DNA of 59,673 bases from Paulinella micropora (GCA_009731375.1 BJOX01000147.1:493200-552872); one strand, 5' to 3'; positions 1 to 10,743 are shown, counted from the stretch's first letter. Numbers and translations: made by a program. Notes: generated from the letters alone by a model not told the origin.

Positions 1-3000
1 GCTTTCAAAGACATTAAAGCAGTATTTGAACCATTCTCCCATATGAAACCACTCGTTGAAGAATTATTCACTCTAAATCTAATAGCATAAGAAGTTAATC
101 CTCCGCCTACTCCTCCTGCTGGTGCTGTTCCTCCACTTAACGATTTACTTGCCCCAGACTGGCTCATATAAATCCCCCATGCTGAATCTCCAATGTCCCA
201 CATAAATATTCCTCTCGCATTCGTCCCGTCTGTTTGTCCTTGAATTGCTATTTTTGCCCCATTAGTTGATGCTGATGCCGTTGTTAGCACCCCAGAATAT
301 GTAATCCCCGCATTCGCGGTTAATAATCCCGCTGTGCTTATGTTCATTGCCTCAGTGAAAGATATATTGCTTCCTGCCGTTATTCCTGATTTATAATAAA
401 AAGCGAGTTTGCCACCTTTTTGAATTAGAAAGTTTGAACCGCTGTGGCTTGATTTCCAGTTTGAGCCGTCATAATAAGCATCAAAACTTAAATTGACATT
501 ATCGTGTGCCCAGTTTAGTTGTTGAAATGTTGGATAAGCATCAGCCGTTGTTATTGCTTGTAAGTGTGCTCCTCCGATATTTGAAGCCGTTCCGTATATT
601 TCTAAACCACCTGTCGCTCCTACTCCTTTCGTTGAGTTGCCCATGATTATCGGCTTACCTAGTGCTGTTGTTATTTTATCGCTCGTTGTTAATGTTGTTG
701 TTGATATACCCGCGGTTGAAGTAATTGTTGTTCCAGTTATTGTTCCTCCATTTGTTATATTGTTTGAGTTCATATCTAAGGCTCCATAAAATCGCATACC
801 GCCAGCATTGTTAAAACGGACAATGTCAGACGAAGCACTTTTATTGTCCAAAAGTTTTGAAATATAAAGTCCCGCTCCTTTTACATCAGATGCTACATTC
901 GTGAATACATAACCTCTTTGGTCTGCGGTTCCACTTGAAGCAGTATTTAAAGTGTATAAGAAATACTGATAATCACCAGTCGTCTGTGAAAAGAATATAT
1001 CTCCTCCGTTTTGGTTTAATATCCTCGCCCCATTGTATGTTATATTTCCACCATTAATGATATCCACATTATTGAAATCGGCTTGGCTTAACAAATTCAG
1101 TGCCCTTACATCATTTCTACTTCCATTAAATATCTTAATTCCTGTTATGGTTTGGTCTCCTGTTAGTTTTACATTTTGCCCGTCCAATGTGTCCGCATAC
1201 CCTTTTGTCGCTCCGTCCGTTGATAATGTCGGAGTTCCAAGGTTGGCTATTTTGCTACTATTACAATCTAGCCCCGAAGCATTTACCCAACCGACAATCG
1301 TCCCGTCAATAATAAAACTTATTTTTTTCGCAGAAATTTCAAAGTTGTAATATGTTGCAGTTTTCATATCCAAACTAGCAATTGACCCGATATTACTGGT
1401 AGAATTGAAAACGATAAATGTGCCCTTTGTTGTAGCATTTATTGAATTTCCCGTTATTTCAACACCACTGCTATATGTCTTAATTCCTGCTATGGTTTGG
1501 TTTCCTGTTAGTTTCACATTTTGCCCGTCTAATGTATCTACATACGTTTTTTTCGCTCCGTCCGTTGTTGCTGTTGGTGTGGCCAAATTTGTAATTTTTC
1601 TATTGTTTAAAGATAGTGTCGTGCCCGTTGCTGTCGCGATTACATTATCCCCCGCATATAAATCAACATATGACCCTGTTATTTGTATCGGATAATAGCC
1701 CGCGGTTGCTATTTTTTGTGCCACAATCTCTCCTATATTTGTCGCCGTATCAAAGGCAATACCGATACCATCAAAAGCGGTTGGAGCAGTAGCACCCCGC
1801 ACTTCTATTGTTGAAGTAAATTTTTTATTCCCTGCTATGGTTTGGTCTCCTGTTAGTTTAACGACCGAAGTATCAAGAGTAGAAACATCAACACCATCAA
1901 CAAGATTAACATTTGTTATGCTTTGGCTTTTCATATCAATCCCCGCACTAGCATTTATTATGTTGCTGAATGTTTTGGTTCCTGCTATGGTTTGGTCTCC
2001 TGTTAGTTTAACGACTGAAGTATCAAGGGTAGAAACATCAATACCATCAACATTACCAACATTTGTTATGTTAAATCCTCCCATATTTAAACTACCCGTC
2101 ATAGCCGTTGTGCCGTCCTTGGCTAGTTTCGTATCGGTATATGCTTTTGTTGAAGCATCATTGTCATAGAATGGCGCGGGCAGTCCGCTGATTGCTGTCG
2201 TGCTGTTAAAATTTAAAACATTATTTGTCAATGTCATTCCACCCCCTGTTGTTGGAGCAAAAAGTATGGACGAGCCTACAAAAGATAATGGATAGCCCGT
2301 TGCTCCACCTGCCTCCGACGAATAGATAGAGCCCATATTATTGTTATAATTAAAGAATAATTTGCCTGTGTTTGATGGATTTGAGTCTTTTACGGCCACA
2401 TAAGTAGTAAATGTTTTATTCCCTGTTATGGTTTGGTCTCCTGTTAGTTTAACGACAGAACTATCAAGAGCCGAAACATCAACACCATCAACATTACCGA
2501 CATTTGCTACATTAAAACCCCCCATATTTAAATCTCCAAACATCATAGCGAGACCATCCAATCTTAGAAAAGGTGAGTTTGTGTTTCTCCATTGCCCCGT
2601 GCTATAAATGAGCAGTTGGTTATCGGCGGGTGTGCCTGTAATCAAAACATCGCTGTGTGTATTAATTGAGCCATCCGCGGACACTTTATCATTATTGTCT
2701 TCGTGCTCTGATATCCAAGTATCAACATCTTTGGTATTTAGTAAATTAACTCCCGTTATATTCAAATTACCACCCATACTAATGTTGCCGAATTCATCCA
2801 CATTTATTGGAAATGTTTTATTTACCCAGTTTATTGAGTTATATGTTAGATAACTATTCATAGCAATTGGTGCTGTTATGACTACATCAGAGAGTGTATC
2901 AATTGAGCCGATTGTTGTATTTCTCCATTTACCATCTACATCATTATATGTTAAGTATTGCCCGACCACTGGTGCGGATATGTTTGTGTCTATGAGATTG

Positions 3001-3311
3001 TATAGACTGGTTTGGTGCGGATTACTTGTATTGGAGCGGTGTTGAGTTGAGGCTTTAACTTCGTCGTTGTCCCTTACTCGTTGCTCTGTGTAGTATAAAT
3101 TTTTTCCTTCTTTGACATCTGTTGTTGATTTTAAAGCGAGCCGTGTATCAAAGCGGTTATCAGTGAAATAAAGATTTACGGGTTCGGCATCTTCTGGCAC
3201 TCTGTCTGTGTTTAAACCAATAATATTAGTGTTGGTAAGGTCTAAGTTTTTTATGTCTAGACTATCAACGGCCAACTCATTAAGGCCTAAGAGTGATTTA
3301 TATTGCGACAT
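1..3311 (-). CDS. Fibre-like repeat protein, C-terminus beyond window edge
   Basis: An uninterrupted minus-strand frame starts at ATG 3311-3309 (MSQYKSLLG) and is still open at base 1, so at least 1103 residues are present and the C-terminus is missing. I checked the frame at both ends and at several internal points. A module reading VKLTGDQTI(T/A)G(N/I)K is repeated near 2430-2455, 1995-2020, 1835-1860, 1495-1520 and 1145-1170, separated by stretches such as NLxGxxITNVGxVDGVDVS and DGATKxYVDT. This pattern is typical of phage and giant-virus tail or capsid fibre proteins built of beta-helical repeats; such proteins often end in an intramolecular chaperone (peptidase S74) domain, which would lie outside the window. 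Function inferred: virion surface or attachment fibre. Its AT-rich composition matches the next three genes and differs from everything right of 5.5 kb. Confidence 0.75.
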   Translation of the reverse strand, partial: MSQYKSLLGLNELAVDSLDIKNLDLTNTNIIGLNTDRVPEDAEPVNLYFTDNRFDTRLALKSTTDVKEGKNLYYTEQRVRDNDEVKASTQHRSNTSNPHQTSLYNLIDTNISAPVVGQYLTYNDVDGKWRNTTIGSIDTLSDVVITAPIAMNSYLTYNSINWVNKTFPINVDEFGNISMGGNLNITGVNLLNTKDVDTWISEHEDNNDKVSADGSINTHSDVLITGTPADNQLLIYSTGQWRNTNSPFLRLDGLAMMFGDLNMGGFNVANVGNVDGVDVSALDSSVVKLTGDQTITGNKTFTTYVAVKDSNPSNTGKLFFNYNNNMGSIYSSEAGGATGYPLSFVGSSILFAPTTGGGMTLTNNVLNFNSTTAISGLPAPFYDNDASTKAYTDTKLAKDGTTAMTGSLNMGGFNITNVGNVDGIDVSTLDTSVVKLTGDQTIAGTKTFSNIINASAGIDMKSQSITNVNLVDGVDVSTLDTSVVKLTGDQTIAGNKKFTSTIEVRGATAPTAFDGIGIAFDTATNIGEIVAQKIATAGYYPIQITGSYVDLYAGDNVIATATGTTLSLNNRKITNLATPTATTDGAKKTYVDTLDGQNVKLTGNQTIAGIKTYSSGVEITGNSINATTKGTFIVFNSTSNIGSIASLDMKTATYYNFEISAKKISFIIDGTIVGWVNASGLDCNSSKIANLGTPTLSTDGATKGYADTLDGQNVKLTGDQTITGIKIFNGSRNDVRALNLLSQADFNNVDIINGGNITYNGARILNQNGGDIFFSQTTGDYQYFLYTLNTASSGTADQRGYVFTNVASDVKGAGLYISKLLDNKSASSDIVRFNNAGGMRFYGALDMNSNNITNGGTITGTTITSTAGISTTTLTTSDKITTALGKPIIMGNSTKGVGATGGLEIYGTASNIGGAHLQAITTADAYPTFQQLNWAHDNVNLSFDAYYDGSNWKSSHSGSNFLIQKGGKLAFYYKSGITAGSNISFTEAMNISTAGLLTANAGITYSGVLTTASASTNGAKIAIQGQTDGTNARGIFMWDIGDSAWGIYMSQSGASKSLSGGTAPAGGVGGGLTSYAIRFRVNNSSTSGFIWENGSNTALMSLK

Positions 3312-3363
3312 ATTATATTAATAATTATTAAAAAATACTAAAATATATTAATCTTAGTATAGA

Positions 3364-3888
3364 ATGCCGTCCGCTGAAGCAAGTCGTAAGAATTGGGGTA
3401 AGGCTGTGGAAAGTATTAAGAGTAAAAAGCAACATAAGGTTGAAATAGCGAAAGAGAAATTAGCAAAATGTAGAAATGCTTATGTTGGTGATGATGAAGA
3501 GATGGAGGAAAAGATAAACCGCATGGCCGAAATGGGTGTTGCTAGTGATATCATTAATGGAAAAGACCAAGATGATACACCAGAAGAAAGCAGTGAGAGC
3601 GATGAGGAATGTGATTTTACCGACATTATCGCTGAAAAGATGGCTAAGATGAAAATTAAAAGAGCGAAGGTAGAAACTAAGAGAACAAAGAAAAAGACTA
3701 TTAAGAAAACAGAGCCTGAGCCTGAGAGTGAAGAAAGTGAAAGCGAGAGTAGTGAAGAAGAAACACCAAAACCGAAGAAGGGGAAAGGAAAAAAGTCTAG
3801 TAGTGTGAGTGTAAAAGTATATAATCAGTCTTCAGGTGCTAAGAAAGAAAAAAATAATGAAATAGATAGAGTGTTTTTAAAATTTTAA
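3364..3888 (+). CDS. Lysine/glutamate-rich charged protein, unknown function
   Basis: This 174-residue frame starts at an ATG 52 bases from the divergent fibre gene start, so the two probably share an AT-rich bidirectional promoter region (3312-3363). The N-terminal half is mixed charge and helical. The C-terminal half has acidic blocks (EPEPESEESESESSEEE) next to lysine tracts (KPKKGKGKK), then a short ordered tail ending RVFLKF. Acidic/basic low-complexity proteins of this size are common in polinton-like and giant viruses, sometimes as virion or DNA-packaging proteins, but I recognise no domain and assign no function. The stop at 3886-3888 almost abuts the stop of the convergent gene at 3891. 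Confidence 0.65.
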   Translation: MPSAEASRKNWGKAVESIKSKKQHKVEIAKEKLAKCRNAYVGDDEEMEEKINRMAEMGVASDIINGKDQDDTPEESSESDEECDFTDIIAEKMAKMKIKRAKVETKRTKKKTIKKTEPEPESEESESESSEEETPKPKKGKGKKSSSVSVKVYNQSSGAKKEKNNEIDRVFLKF

Positions 3889-3890
3889 AT

Positions 3891-4148
3891 TCACCAAAGG
3901 AAATGATATGAGTAAAAATTACTATACTCTGGATTATTATAAGTTAATTCTCCTTTTGAATTTCGTATTGCTTTTGCTCTTGCTCTATAATTTTTTCTTC
4001 TTACTTTATCTAAATGGTCTAAATGTGAATATAGTCCTATGCGGTCTTTATAGTGTTGATATTTTAAGTGTCCGAAATGAATTGTCTTACCTTTTGGAGT
4101 AATAACCTTATATTTTTTGTTTTTTACATTCGACTTTGAAAATCTCAT
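3891..4148 (-). CDS. DUF5754-like small protein
   Basis: An 85-residue protein starts at ATG 4148-4146 (MRFSKSNVKNKKYKV). The open frame extends upstream to 4232 without an ATG and would overlap the divergent integrase, so I chose the internal ATG, which leaves 11 bases between the two starts. The pattern of a glycine-containing hairpin (KGKTIHFGHLKYQHYKD), then LDHLDKVRRKNYRARAKAI, and a final aromatic SYHFLW resembles, from family knowledge, the DUF5754 family of mimiviruses, phycodnaviruses and polinton-like viruses. Its biochemical role is unknown. Together with the integrase and fibre it supports a viral origin for the left end. The assignment rests on remembered motif pattern only. Confidence 0.6.
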   Translation of the reverse strand: MRFSKSNVKNKKYKVITPKGKTIHFGHLKYQHYKDRIGLYSHLDHLDKVRRKNYRARAKAIRNSKGELTYNNPEYSNFYSYHFLW

Positions 4149-4159
4149 TGATATATAAT

Positions 4160-5128
4160 ATGGACAATAAACATAATCAACAAGAACGAAAAGAAAAACT
4201 TGAAGAGGCACTTGAAATACACGACCAATCAAAGCCTTCTAAAATATGGAACACTATCATTGCTCCAGAAGCAAAACCATTAAGTCAAGTATTTATTGAT
4301 TTAATGGATATGTCAAAAGTAGCAATGAAATCTGGAAATGCTAATAACAATTTTGGGCTAGTTGCTATTGATGTTTATAGTCGTCGTGGATGGATTGAAC
4401 CAATAAAACAAAAGACAACTGGTTATGTCTTAGAAGGATTGAAGAAAATTTTTACAAAAGAATTACCTGAAAGAATTACATCTGATAGCGGTGGTGAGTT
4501 TAAAGGACAAGTGGGTGAGTATTTTAGACAAAATAATATTGAACATAGGGCAGTCCAAGTAGGAGACCACAGAACAATGGGGATAATTGATAGATTTATC
4601 AGAACAATACGAAATGAATTAAATTTATTATGGGAGGTTAATGATAATTTTTCTTGGGTGCCTTACATTCATGAACTTGTAAATATTTATAATCATACTT
4701 ATCACACAGGAATAAATGCTGTCCCTATGAAAGTTTATGAAGGTAAAGAAAGGAATACACAGGAAATATACAGAAATCCCTTAATAAATGAGTTTCCTAA
4801 GGATACAAGAGTAAGAAAGGAACTTGAGCGGACTATTTTTTCAAAAGGAGATAAGCAGTATTCAAAAACTATTTACAAGGTAAAAGGACGAAAAGGTTTC
4901 AAGGTTATACTCAGTGAAGAGGACTTAGTAAGACCACAGGAGTTATTAAAAACAAATCTTAGAGAACAACCAGAAGAAGAACAGGAAAAGGAGCAGTTAG
5001 CAGACAAAGTTAAGGAAACAACAAAAGAAAAAAAGAATGTAAATTTGTCAAAGTCGTTAGATATAAAGCCTGAGAATATTCGTAGCAGTGCTAGGATAAA
5101 GAAGAAAAAAGAAGTATTAGATTTATGA
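4160..5128 (+). CDS. Retroviral-type (rve) integrase
   Basis: A 322-residue protein starts at ATG 4160; the frame is open a little further upstream without an ATG. The core has the retroviral integrase layout: FIDLMDMS (Asp47), a strand IDVYSRRGWIEP (residues 70-81), TSDSGGEF (Asp109), and HRTMGIIDRFIRTIR about 35 residues later, where the third acidic residue is Asp144 rather than the usual Glu. The C-terminal 80 residues are Lys/Glu-rich and end in an arginine/lysine tail, possibly a DNA or chromatin contact. Integrases of this type catalyse strand transfer of linear element ends and are standard in polintons, virophages and polinton-like viruses. It forms a divergent pair with the DUF5754-like gene. 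No zinc HHCC domain is visible. It looks intact. Confidence 0.8.
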   Translation: MDNKHNQQERKEKLEEALEIHDQSKPSKIWNTIIAPEAKPLSQVFIDLMDMSKVAMKSGNANNNFGLVAIDVYSRRGWIEPIKQKTTGYVLEGLKKIFTKELPERITSDSGGEFKGQVGEYFRQNNIEHRAVQVGDHRTMGIIDRFIRTIRNELNLLWEVNDNFSWVPYIHELVNIYNHTYHTGINAVPMKVYEGKERNTQEIYRNPLINEFPKDTRVRKELERTIFSKGDKQYSKTIYKVKGRKGFKVILSEEDLVRPQELLKTNLREQPEEEQEKEQLADKVKETTKEKKNVNLSKSLDIKPENIRSSARIKKKKEVLDL

Positions 5129-5504
5129 GATAACCTGAATACCGCCACTGGTGCCACCAGATGGCTATTCTAGATGTTCTATTTCCGTGAATATCACCAT
5201 GCGCCAGCGCGCCAGCGTTTTGGCGCAGTGGCGCAGAGGTTGCGCCAGAATTTCGTTTTTTTGGCGCAGTGATTTTTAGAGTGCCACCATAAGACACTAT
5301 AAAAAATTTGGAGACATAGTGCCACTATAAGACAATATAAAAAATCAAACTTTCAATAGGAGAGGTTATTTCAACGATTTGAAATATTTTTATTTTTTAA
5401 TGTCGCGACTTTGCGATTAATAGGAGAGCGAATTTAGCCGTTATCTCTCTTGCTACCCCCCCATGTCTCCAAATGGCGTCTTGTAGTGGCACCTATAGTA
5501 GTAA
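5129..5504. other. Noncoding edge of the AT-rich viral block, with direct and inverted repeats
   Basis: No gene is seen. The stretch holds clustered copies of GCGCCA/TGGCGC at 5199-5270, two related segments GTGCCAC(C/T)ATAAGACA.TATAAAAAA at about 5281-5306 and 5320-5345, and an 11-base inverted pair TTTGGAGACAT (5307-5317) and ATGTCTCCAAA (5463-5473). An assembly gap of ten N follows at 5505-5514. This could be the end of the integrated element (terminal repeat or origin-like region) or just the edge of a misjoined contig. Confidence 0.4.
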
Positions 5505-5516
5505 NNNNNNNNNNAC

Positions 5517-6354
5517 TGCATTGGTGCCTCCGTGTGTGCTGCTGCATGTAGTGTTTTCTTTACATGTTGACATTGCTCAATTTTTCCTATATTCTTTGCA
5601 CCAGTCTCTTCAACTCACTCTGAAATCCCAGGTCGGTAAAACGGCTGGCAAAAACTGGGTACAGCTCTATCATGTATGTATTCCAGGTACTCAGAATCAA
5701 AGAGAAATCCGCTACTAAGGATCATTATTGGCAGGAGGAAAATCGCAAACATAAAGCTACATAAGTATGAAAAGAGATTGTCCTCCCCAGTAGCCCAGTT
5801 CACAGGTGTCAACGCCAAAAGAGTTTTTTGGGTACGTTCGAGACGAAAATTGCAATGATTTCCGCAAAAAGGGCAGTACTTTGCAAAAACTCACCGGCCC
5901 AGGAAGGAAACGGACGAAGTTGGCAGCCGCACAAAACAAGGTGAAGCTTCTGCACAAACAAACTTTAAGTGTAATATTCTTTCTCATGCTCATCGCAGTC
6001 GTCGCCCACTTAGTTTTCTTCTCGTTCACCTTTAACTCTCTGACAGTTTTTGAGAATAGCTTTTGTGTTAGAATCGGACCTCTCACAGCTGTTTCATCGT
6101 ATGCCTATATTCTGTGCAGCTTGAGATGGCTTTCGGCGATGATCTCCCTGCCGGCCCCGTGCCGCTGGGCCCCTGTGAAGACAACAAGCACAAGGTAAAC
6201 AAGTACTTACACACGCATACGCAGACTGCACTCAGACCACGGGAAAATCTCCTCCTTCTCCTCCTCCTCCTCCAGTTCCTCCTCCTCCTCCTGCTGTCGT
6301 TGTGATTGTGTTATGATTGTTTGGGTGCTGGTGTAGTGGAAGCCCGCACCCCCG
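5517..6354. repeat. 838-base direct repeat, copy 1
   Basis: This segment matches 7410-8247 with an offset of 1893 bases; I saw no difference between the copies by eye, and their open frames are identical. It begins right after the gap at 5505-5514 and ends exactly where the TATG microsatellite starts. It carries the first two candidate exons of the gene described at 7699-9229 (5806-5940 and 6120-6194) but lacks the downstream exons. The position against a gap and a microsatellite makes an assembly duplication likely, though a real duplication is possible. Confidence 0.85.
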
Positions 6355-6399
6355 TATGTATGTATGTATGTATGCATGTATGTATGTATGTATGCATGC

Positions 6400-6432
<33 letters not shown>

Positions 6433-6514
6433 TGTATGTATGTATGATGTATGTATGTATGTATGTATGCATGATGTATGTATGTATGTATGTGTATGTA
6501 TATATGTATGTATG

Positions 6515-6548
<34 letters not shown>

Positions 6549-7063
6549 TGTATGTATGTATGTATATATGTATGTATGTATGTTATGTATGTATGTTATT
6601 TATGTATGTATGTATGCATGTTATGTATGTATGTTATGTATGTATGTATGTATGTATGTGTGTATGTATGTATGTATGTATGTATGTATGTATGTATGTA
6701 TGTATATGTATGTATGTATGCATGTATGTATGTATGTATGTATATATGTATGTATGTATGTATGGGTATGTATGTATGTATGTATGTATGTATGTATGTA
6801 TGTACATATATACATATGTACATATGTATGTATGTATGTAAGTTATGTATGTAAGTTATGTATGTATGCATGTATGTATGTATGTATGTATGTATGTATG
6901 TATGTATGTATGTATGACATATGTATGTATGTGTGTATGTATGTATGTATGTATGTATGTATGTATGTATGTATGTATGTATGTATGTATGTATGTATGT
7001 ATGTATGTTATGTATGTATGTATGTATGTATGTATGTATGTATGTATGTATGTATGTATGTAC

Positions 7064-7094
<31 letters not shown>

Positions 7095-7248
7095 TGTATG
7101 TAGTATATGCATGTATGCATGTATGTATGTATGTATGTATGTATGTATGTATGTATGTATGTATGTATGTGTGTGTGTATGTATGTATGTATGTATGTAT
7201 GTACATATGTACATATGCATGACATATGTATGTACATATGTATGTATG
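6355..7248. repeat. (TATG)n microsatellite, about 0.9 kb
   Basis: Nearly uninterrupted TATG units with occasional ATATA, TTATG, GTGTG and CATATG variants. Open frames run through it in several phases on both strands (MYVC and TYIH repeats), but these follow from a four-base repeat without stops and are not genes. It separates the two copies of the 838-base duplication. Confidence 0.95.
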
Positions 7249-7409
7249 TCTGTCTTTTGTATTTGATGTACTTACCAGTGTTTGTGTGTAAGAGTACTTG
7301 TAGGTGTGTGCATTTGTGTCTCATGTGTGAGTATGTGTTTGCTTTTGTGCGCGTGCATGGTTGCATGTGGATAAATGTTACGCCTTCGCGTTGGTGCTAG
7401 ATCTTGTAA

Positions 7410-8247
7410 TGCATTGGTGCCTCCGTGTGTGCTGCTGCATGTAGTGTTTTCTTTACATGTTGACATTGCTCAATTTTTCCTATATTCTTTGCACCAGTCT
7501 CTTCAACTCACTCTGAAATCCCAGGTCGGTAAAACGGCTGGCAAAAACTGGGTACAGCTCTATCATGTATGTATTCCAGGTACTCAGAATCAAAGAGAAA
7601 TCCGCTACTAAGGATCATTATTGGCAGGAGGAAAATCGCAAACATAAAGCTACATAAGTATGAAAAGAGATTGTCCTCCCCAGTAGCCCAGTTCACAGGT
7701 GTCAACGCCAAAAGAGTTTTTTGGGTACGTTCGAGACGAAAATTGCAATGATTTCCGCAAAAAGGGCAGTACTTTGCAAAAACTCACCGGCCCAGGAAGG
7801 AAACGGACGAAGTTGGCAGCCGCACAAAACAAGGTGAAGCTTCTGCACAAACAAACTTTAAGTGTAATATTCTTTCTCATGCTCATCGCAGTCGTCGCCC
7901 ACTTAGTTTTCTTCTCGTTCACCTTTAACTCTCTGACAGTTTTTGAGAATAGCTTTTGTGTTAGAATCGGACCTCTCACAGCTGTTTCATCGTATGCCTA
8001 TATTCTGTGCAGCTTGAGATGGCTTTCGGCGATGATCTCCCTGCCGGCCCCGTGCCGCTGGGCCCCTGTGAAGACAACAAGCACAAGGTAAACAAGTACT
8101 TACACACGCATACGCAGACTGCACTCAGACCACGGGAAAATCTCCTCCTTCTCCTCCTCCTCCTCCAGTTCCTCCTCCTCCTCCTGCTGTCGTTGTGATT
8201 GTGTTATGATTGTTTGGGTGCTGGTGTAGTGGAAGCCCGCACCCCCG
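7410..8247. repeat. 838-base direct repeat, copy 2
   Basis: Second copy of 5517-6354. Homology stops on the left at 7409/7410 and on the right at 8247, where copy 2 continues into unique sequence and copy 1 goes into TATG repeats. Copy 2 is the one attached to the downstream exons of the spliced gene candidate, so it is probably the original locus. Confidence 0.85.
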
Positions 8248-8624
8248 CCGCGCGCACCGAATGTCCAACAGTGCATGGTGTGCGGCTATTTTACCTACGG
8301 TCCGAAACAAAACAACAGCAACAACAACAACAACAACAACAACAGCAACAACAGCAACAATAACAACTCTTACTTACTTACTTAATTTGTGTTTTGTCTC
8401 CTATTCAGGCTGGGAGCCTTCAGAAGACATCCCCGGTACGTTTTGTTCCTGTTTGTATGTTATCATTGTTGTTATTGTTCTTGAGGAGGGAGAGAAGGAA
8501 AAAAGAGGAACAAATAAGTCAAGTAGAAAAATACAAGAGGGGTAGACAGACAGTTAAGCAGGTTACATAGCTAGCTAGGTAGGTGTGCAGGGAAGAAGGG
8601 AGAGGGGAGATAGACAGATAGATT

Positions 8625-8694
<70 letters not shown>

Positions 8695-8776
8695 CAGACA
8701 GAGACAGACAGAGACAGACAGATAGATAGGTAGGTAGGTAGGTAGGTAGGGAGGTATATATATATAATATATATAT

Positions 8777-8846
<70 letters not shown>

Positions 8847-9229
8847 TATAGAGAGAGAGAGAGAGATAAAGAGAGACAGAGACAGAGACAGAGATAGAGA
8901 CAGAGACAGAGATAGAGATAGAGATAGATATAGACACAGATATAGACACAGATATAGACATAGATATAGACATATATAGATAGAGATATAGATAGAGATA
9001 GAGATAGATATAGATATAGATATATAGATATAGATATAGATATAGATATAGATGTAGGTATAGATGTAGATATAGATACAGATAAAGACATATTTCTTTT
9101 CTTGTGTGGTGTGCTGTGCAGGCCCGCTTGTCTGGCCCGACTAAGCTCTCCCAACTACTATCAGGGACATTCCAAACTCAACAAGAACCTTACTTTGAAC
9201 TATTCTTTCTCAGTCCATATTGCAGATAG
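7699..9229 (+). CDS. Candidate spliced small gene, 5' part uncertain
   Basis: Four segments bounded by GT-AG signals join in phase 0 without a stop: 7699-7833 (CACAG before, GTGAAG after), 8013-8087 (GTGCAG before, GTAAAC after), 8409-8435 (TTCAG before, GTACG after) and 9122-9229 (GTGCAG before), ending in TAG at 9227-9229. They encode about 114 residues: a basic helix-like start ([15 protein letters not shown]), a short Pro/Gly-rich middle and a C-terminal stretch ending FFLSPYCR. The third intron holds the long GATA microsatellite. Upstream exons may exist; I found no certain initiator. No family is recognised. The model rests only on splice-site and phase consistency, so chance cannot be excluded. 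Confidence 0.3.
8609..9086. repeat. (GATA)n / (GACA)n microsatellite
   Basis: Long GATA array with interspersed GACA, GGTA, GAGA and GATATA variants. Reverse-strand frames through it (SIYLSIYL) are artefacts of the repeat. It lies inside the third intron of the candidate gene at 7699-9229. Confidence 0.95.
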
Positions 9230-10351
9230 GACAGTTCCAATCACACCATTCGAATGCCCGTGTGCTGTGCGTTTGAACGATGCCTTCATAGTCATCAGAA
9301 ATGAAGTAGTATGAGGAGAATCATTAGTTCAAAGTTTGGTAAGTTTGCCACTCGACTGTCCGCAGTACTATTACCATGGACAATCCTATGGCAAACTTGG
9401 CCAGCGTGATCTCAGCTTTCTTGGTCGATAGCGTCGCCATGATACACTAAGATACTTATTCTGCCTGAATCGGGTTTTCCCGTCCGAGTGGAGCGGGTGC
9501 ATACGTACATACATACATACATATATGCATACATACATACATACATACATACACACACACCGTGGCATACAATATTATGTATCGTTCATGCAGTTTACAC
9601 ATGAGGTGATAAGTAAGAAAATTTAAGCGAAGTCTTAAGTGAAAAATATTCGATTTGACTAGTTGTAATATCACTGTTAACAATCTTTCCTTGGTTTCCC
9701 GAAGCAATTGCTGGTCTGCGTCATCGCCAGTAAGCTTATACCTGTCATCCATACTAGCAGCAAGTATGAGTATTGCTATTGTACTACTACCGACATTGCA
9801 GCAAGTATTTTCTTATTAAACATGTTTGCGTAAAAAAATCATAAGTAAAATTATTATTAATACATAATAAATCATTTGCTTTCTTAATTTTATATAACAC
9901 ACTAATATTAATATAGTTTAACACACTATATAATAATTAAAATTCTAAGTTAGCGCAATACATAAAATTCTAAGTTAGCGCAATATATCATCTAAAATTT
10001 TTAAAAGGGTGAGCAAAAAAATCTCACTCAGCTTTATGAGTGGAAAGTATCATAAGTTCTATTAATATTAAAACAGTGCCTGTGTAAAAAATTCTCCATT
10101 TCCAGTAAGCTAGTAATGATAAAGGTATTATATAATATTAATATAATATTGTATTGCCACCGAGTAAATACAGGCACGGTATATATCGTGTAGTCAAGTT
10201 TTTTTTCAACTTTTTTTTCACGAAAGTTTTTTTTCTCCACTACCCGTTAGGCGAAACTTGAAACTGCCTTGTAGAGGTCGTCAGAACCAGCCGGCACTGC
10301 CAGTCAAACCACTCACCGGCGGCCCTGAGAGGACCCGGGCCCAGCTCTCCT
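9230..10351. other. No gene seen; CATA repeat and AT-rich block
   Basis: Contains a short CATA array (9499-9560) and, from about 9780 to 10250, strongly AT-rich DNA with an imperfect duplication of AAATTCTAAGTTAGCGCAATA (about 9940-9985). Homopolymer T tracts occur near 10200-10235. No open frame here has convincing protein character. Confidence 0.6.

Positions 10352-10743
<392 letters not shown>

Noticed and set aside
6306-7366. Long MYVCMYVC and HTYIHTYI open frames
   Set aside because: Pure translation of the TATG microsatellite in several frames and both strands.
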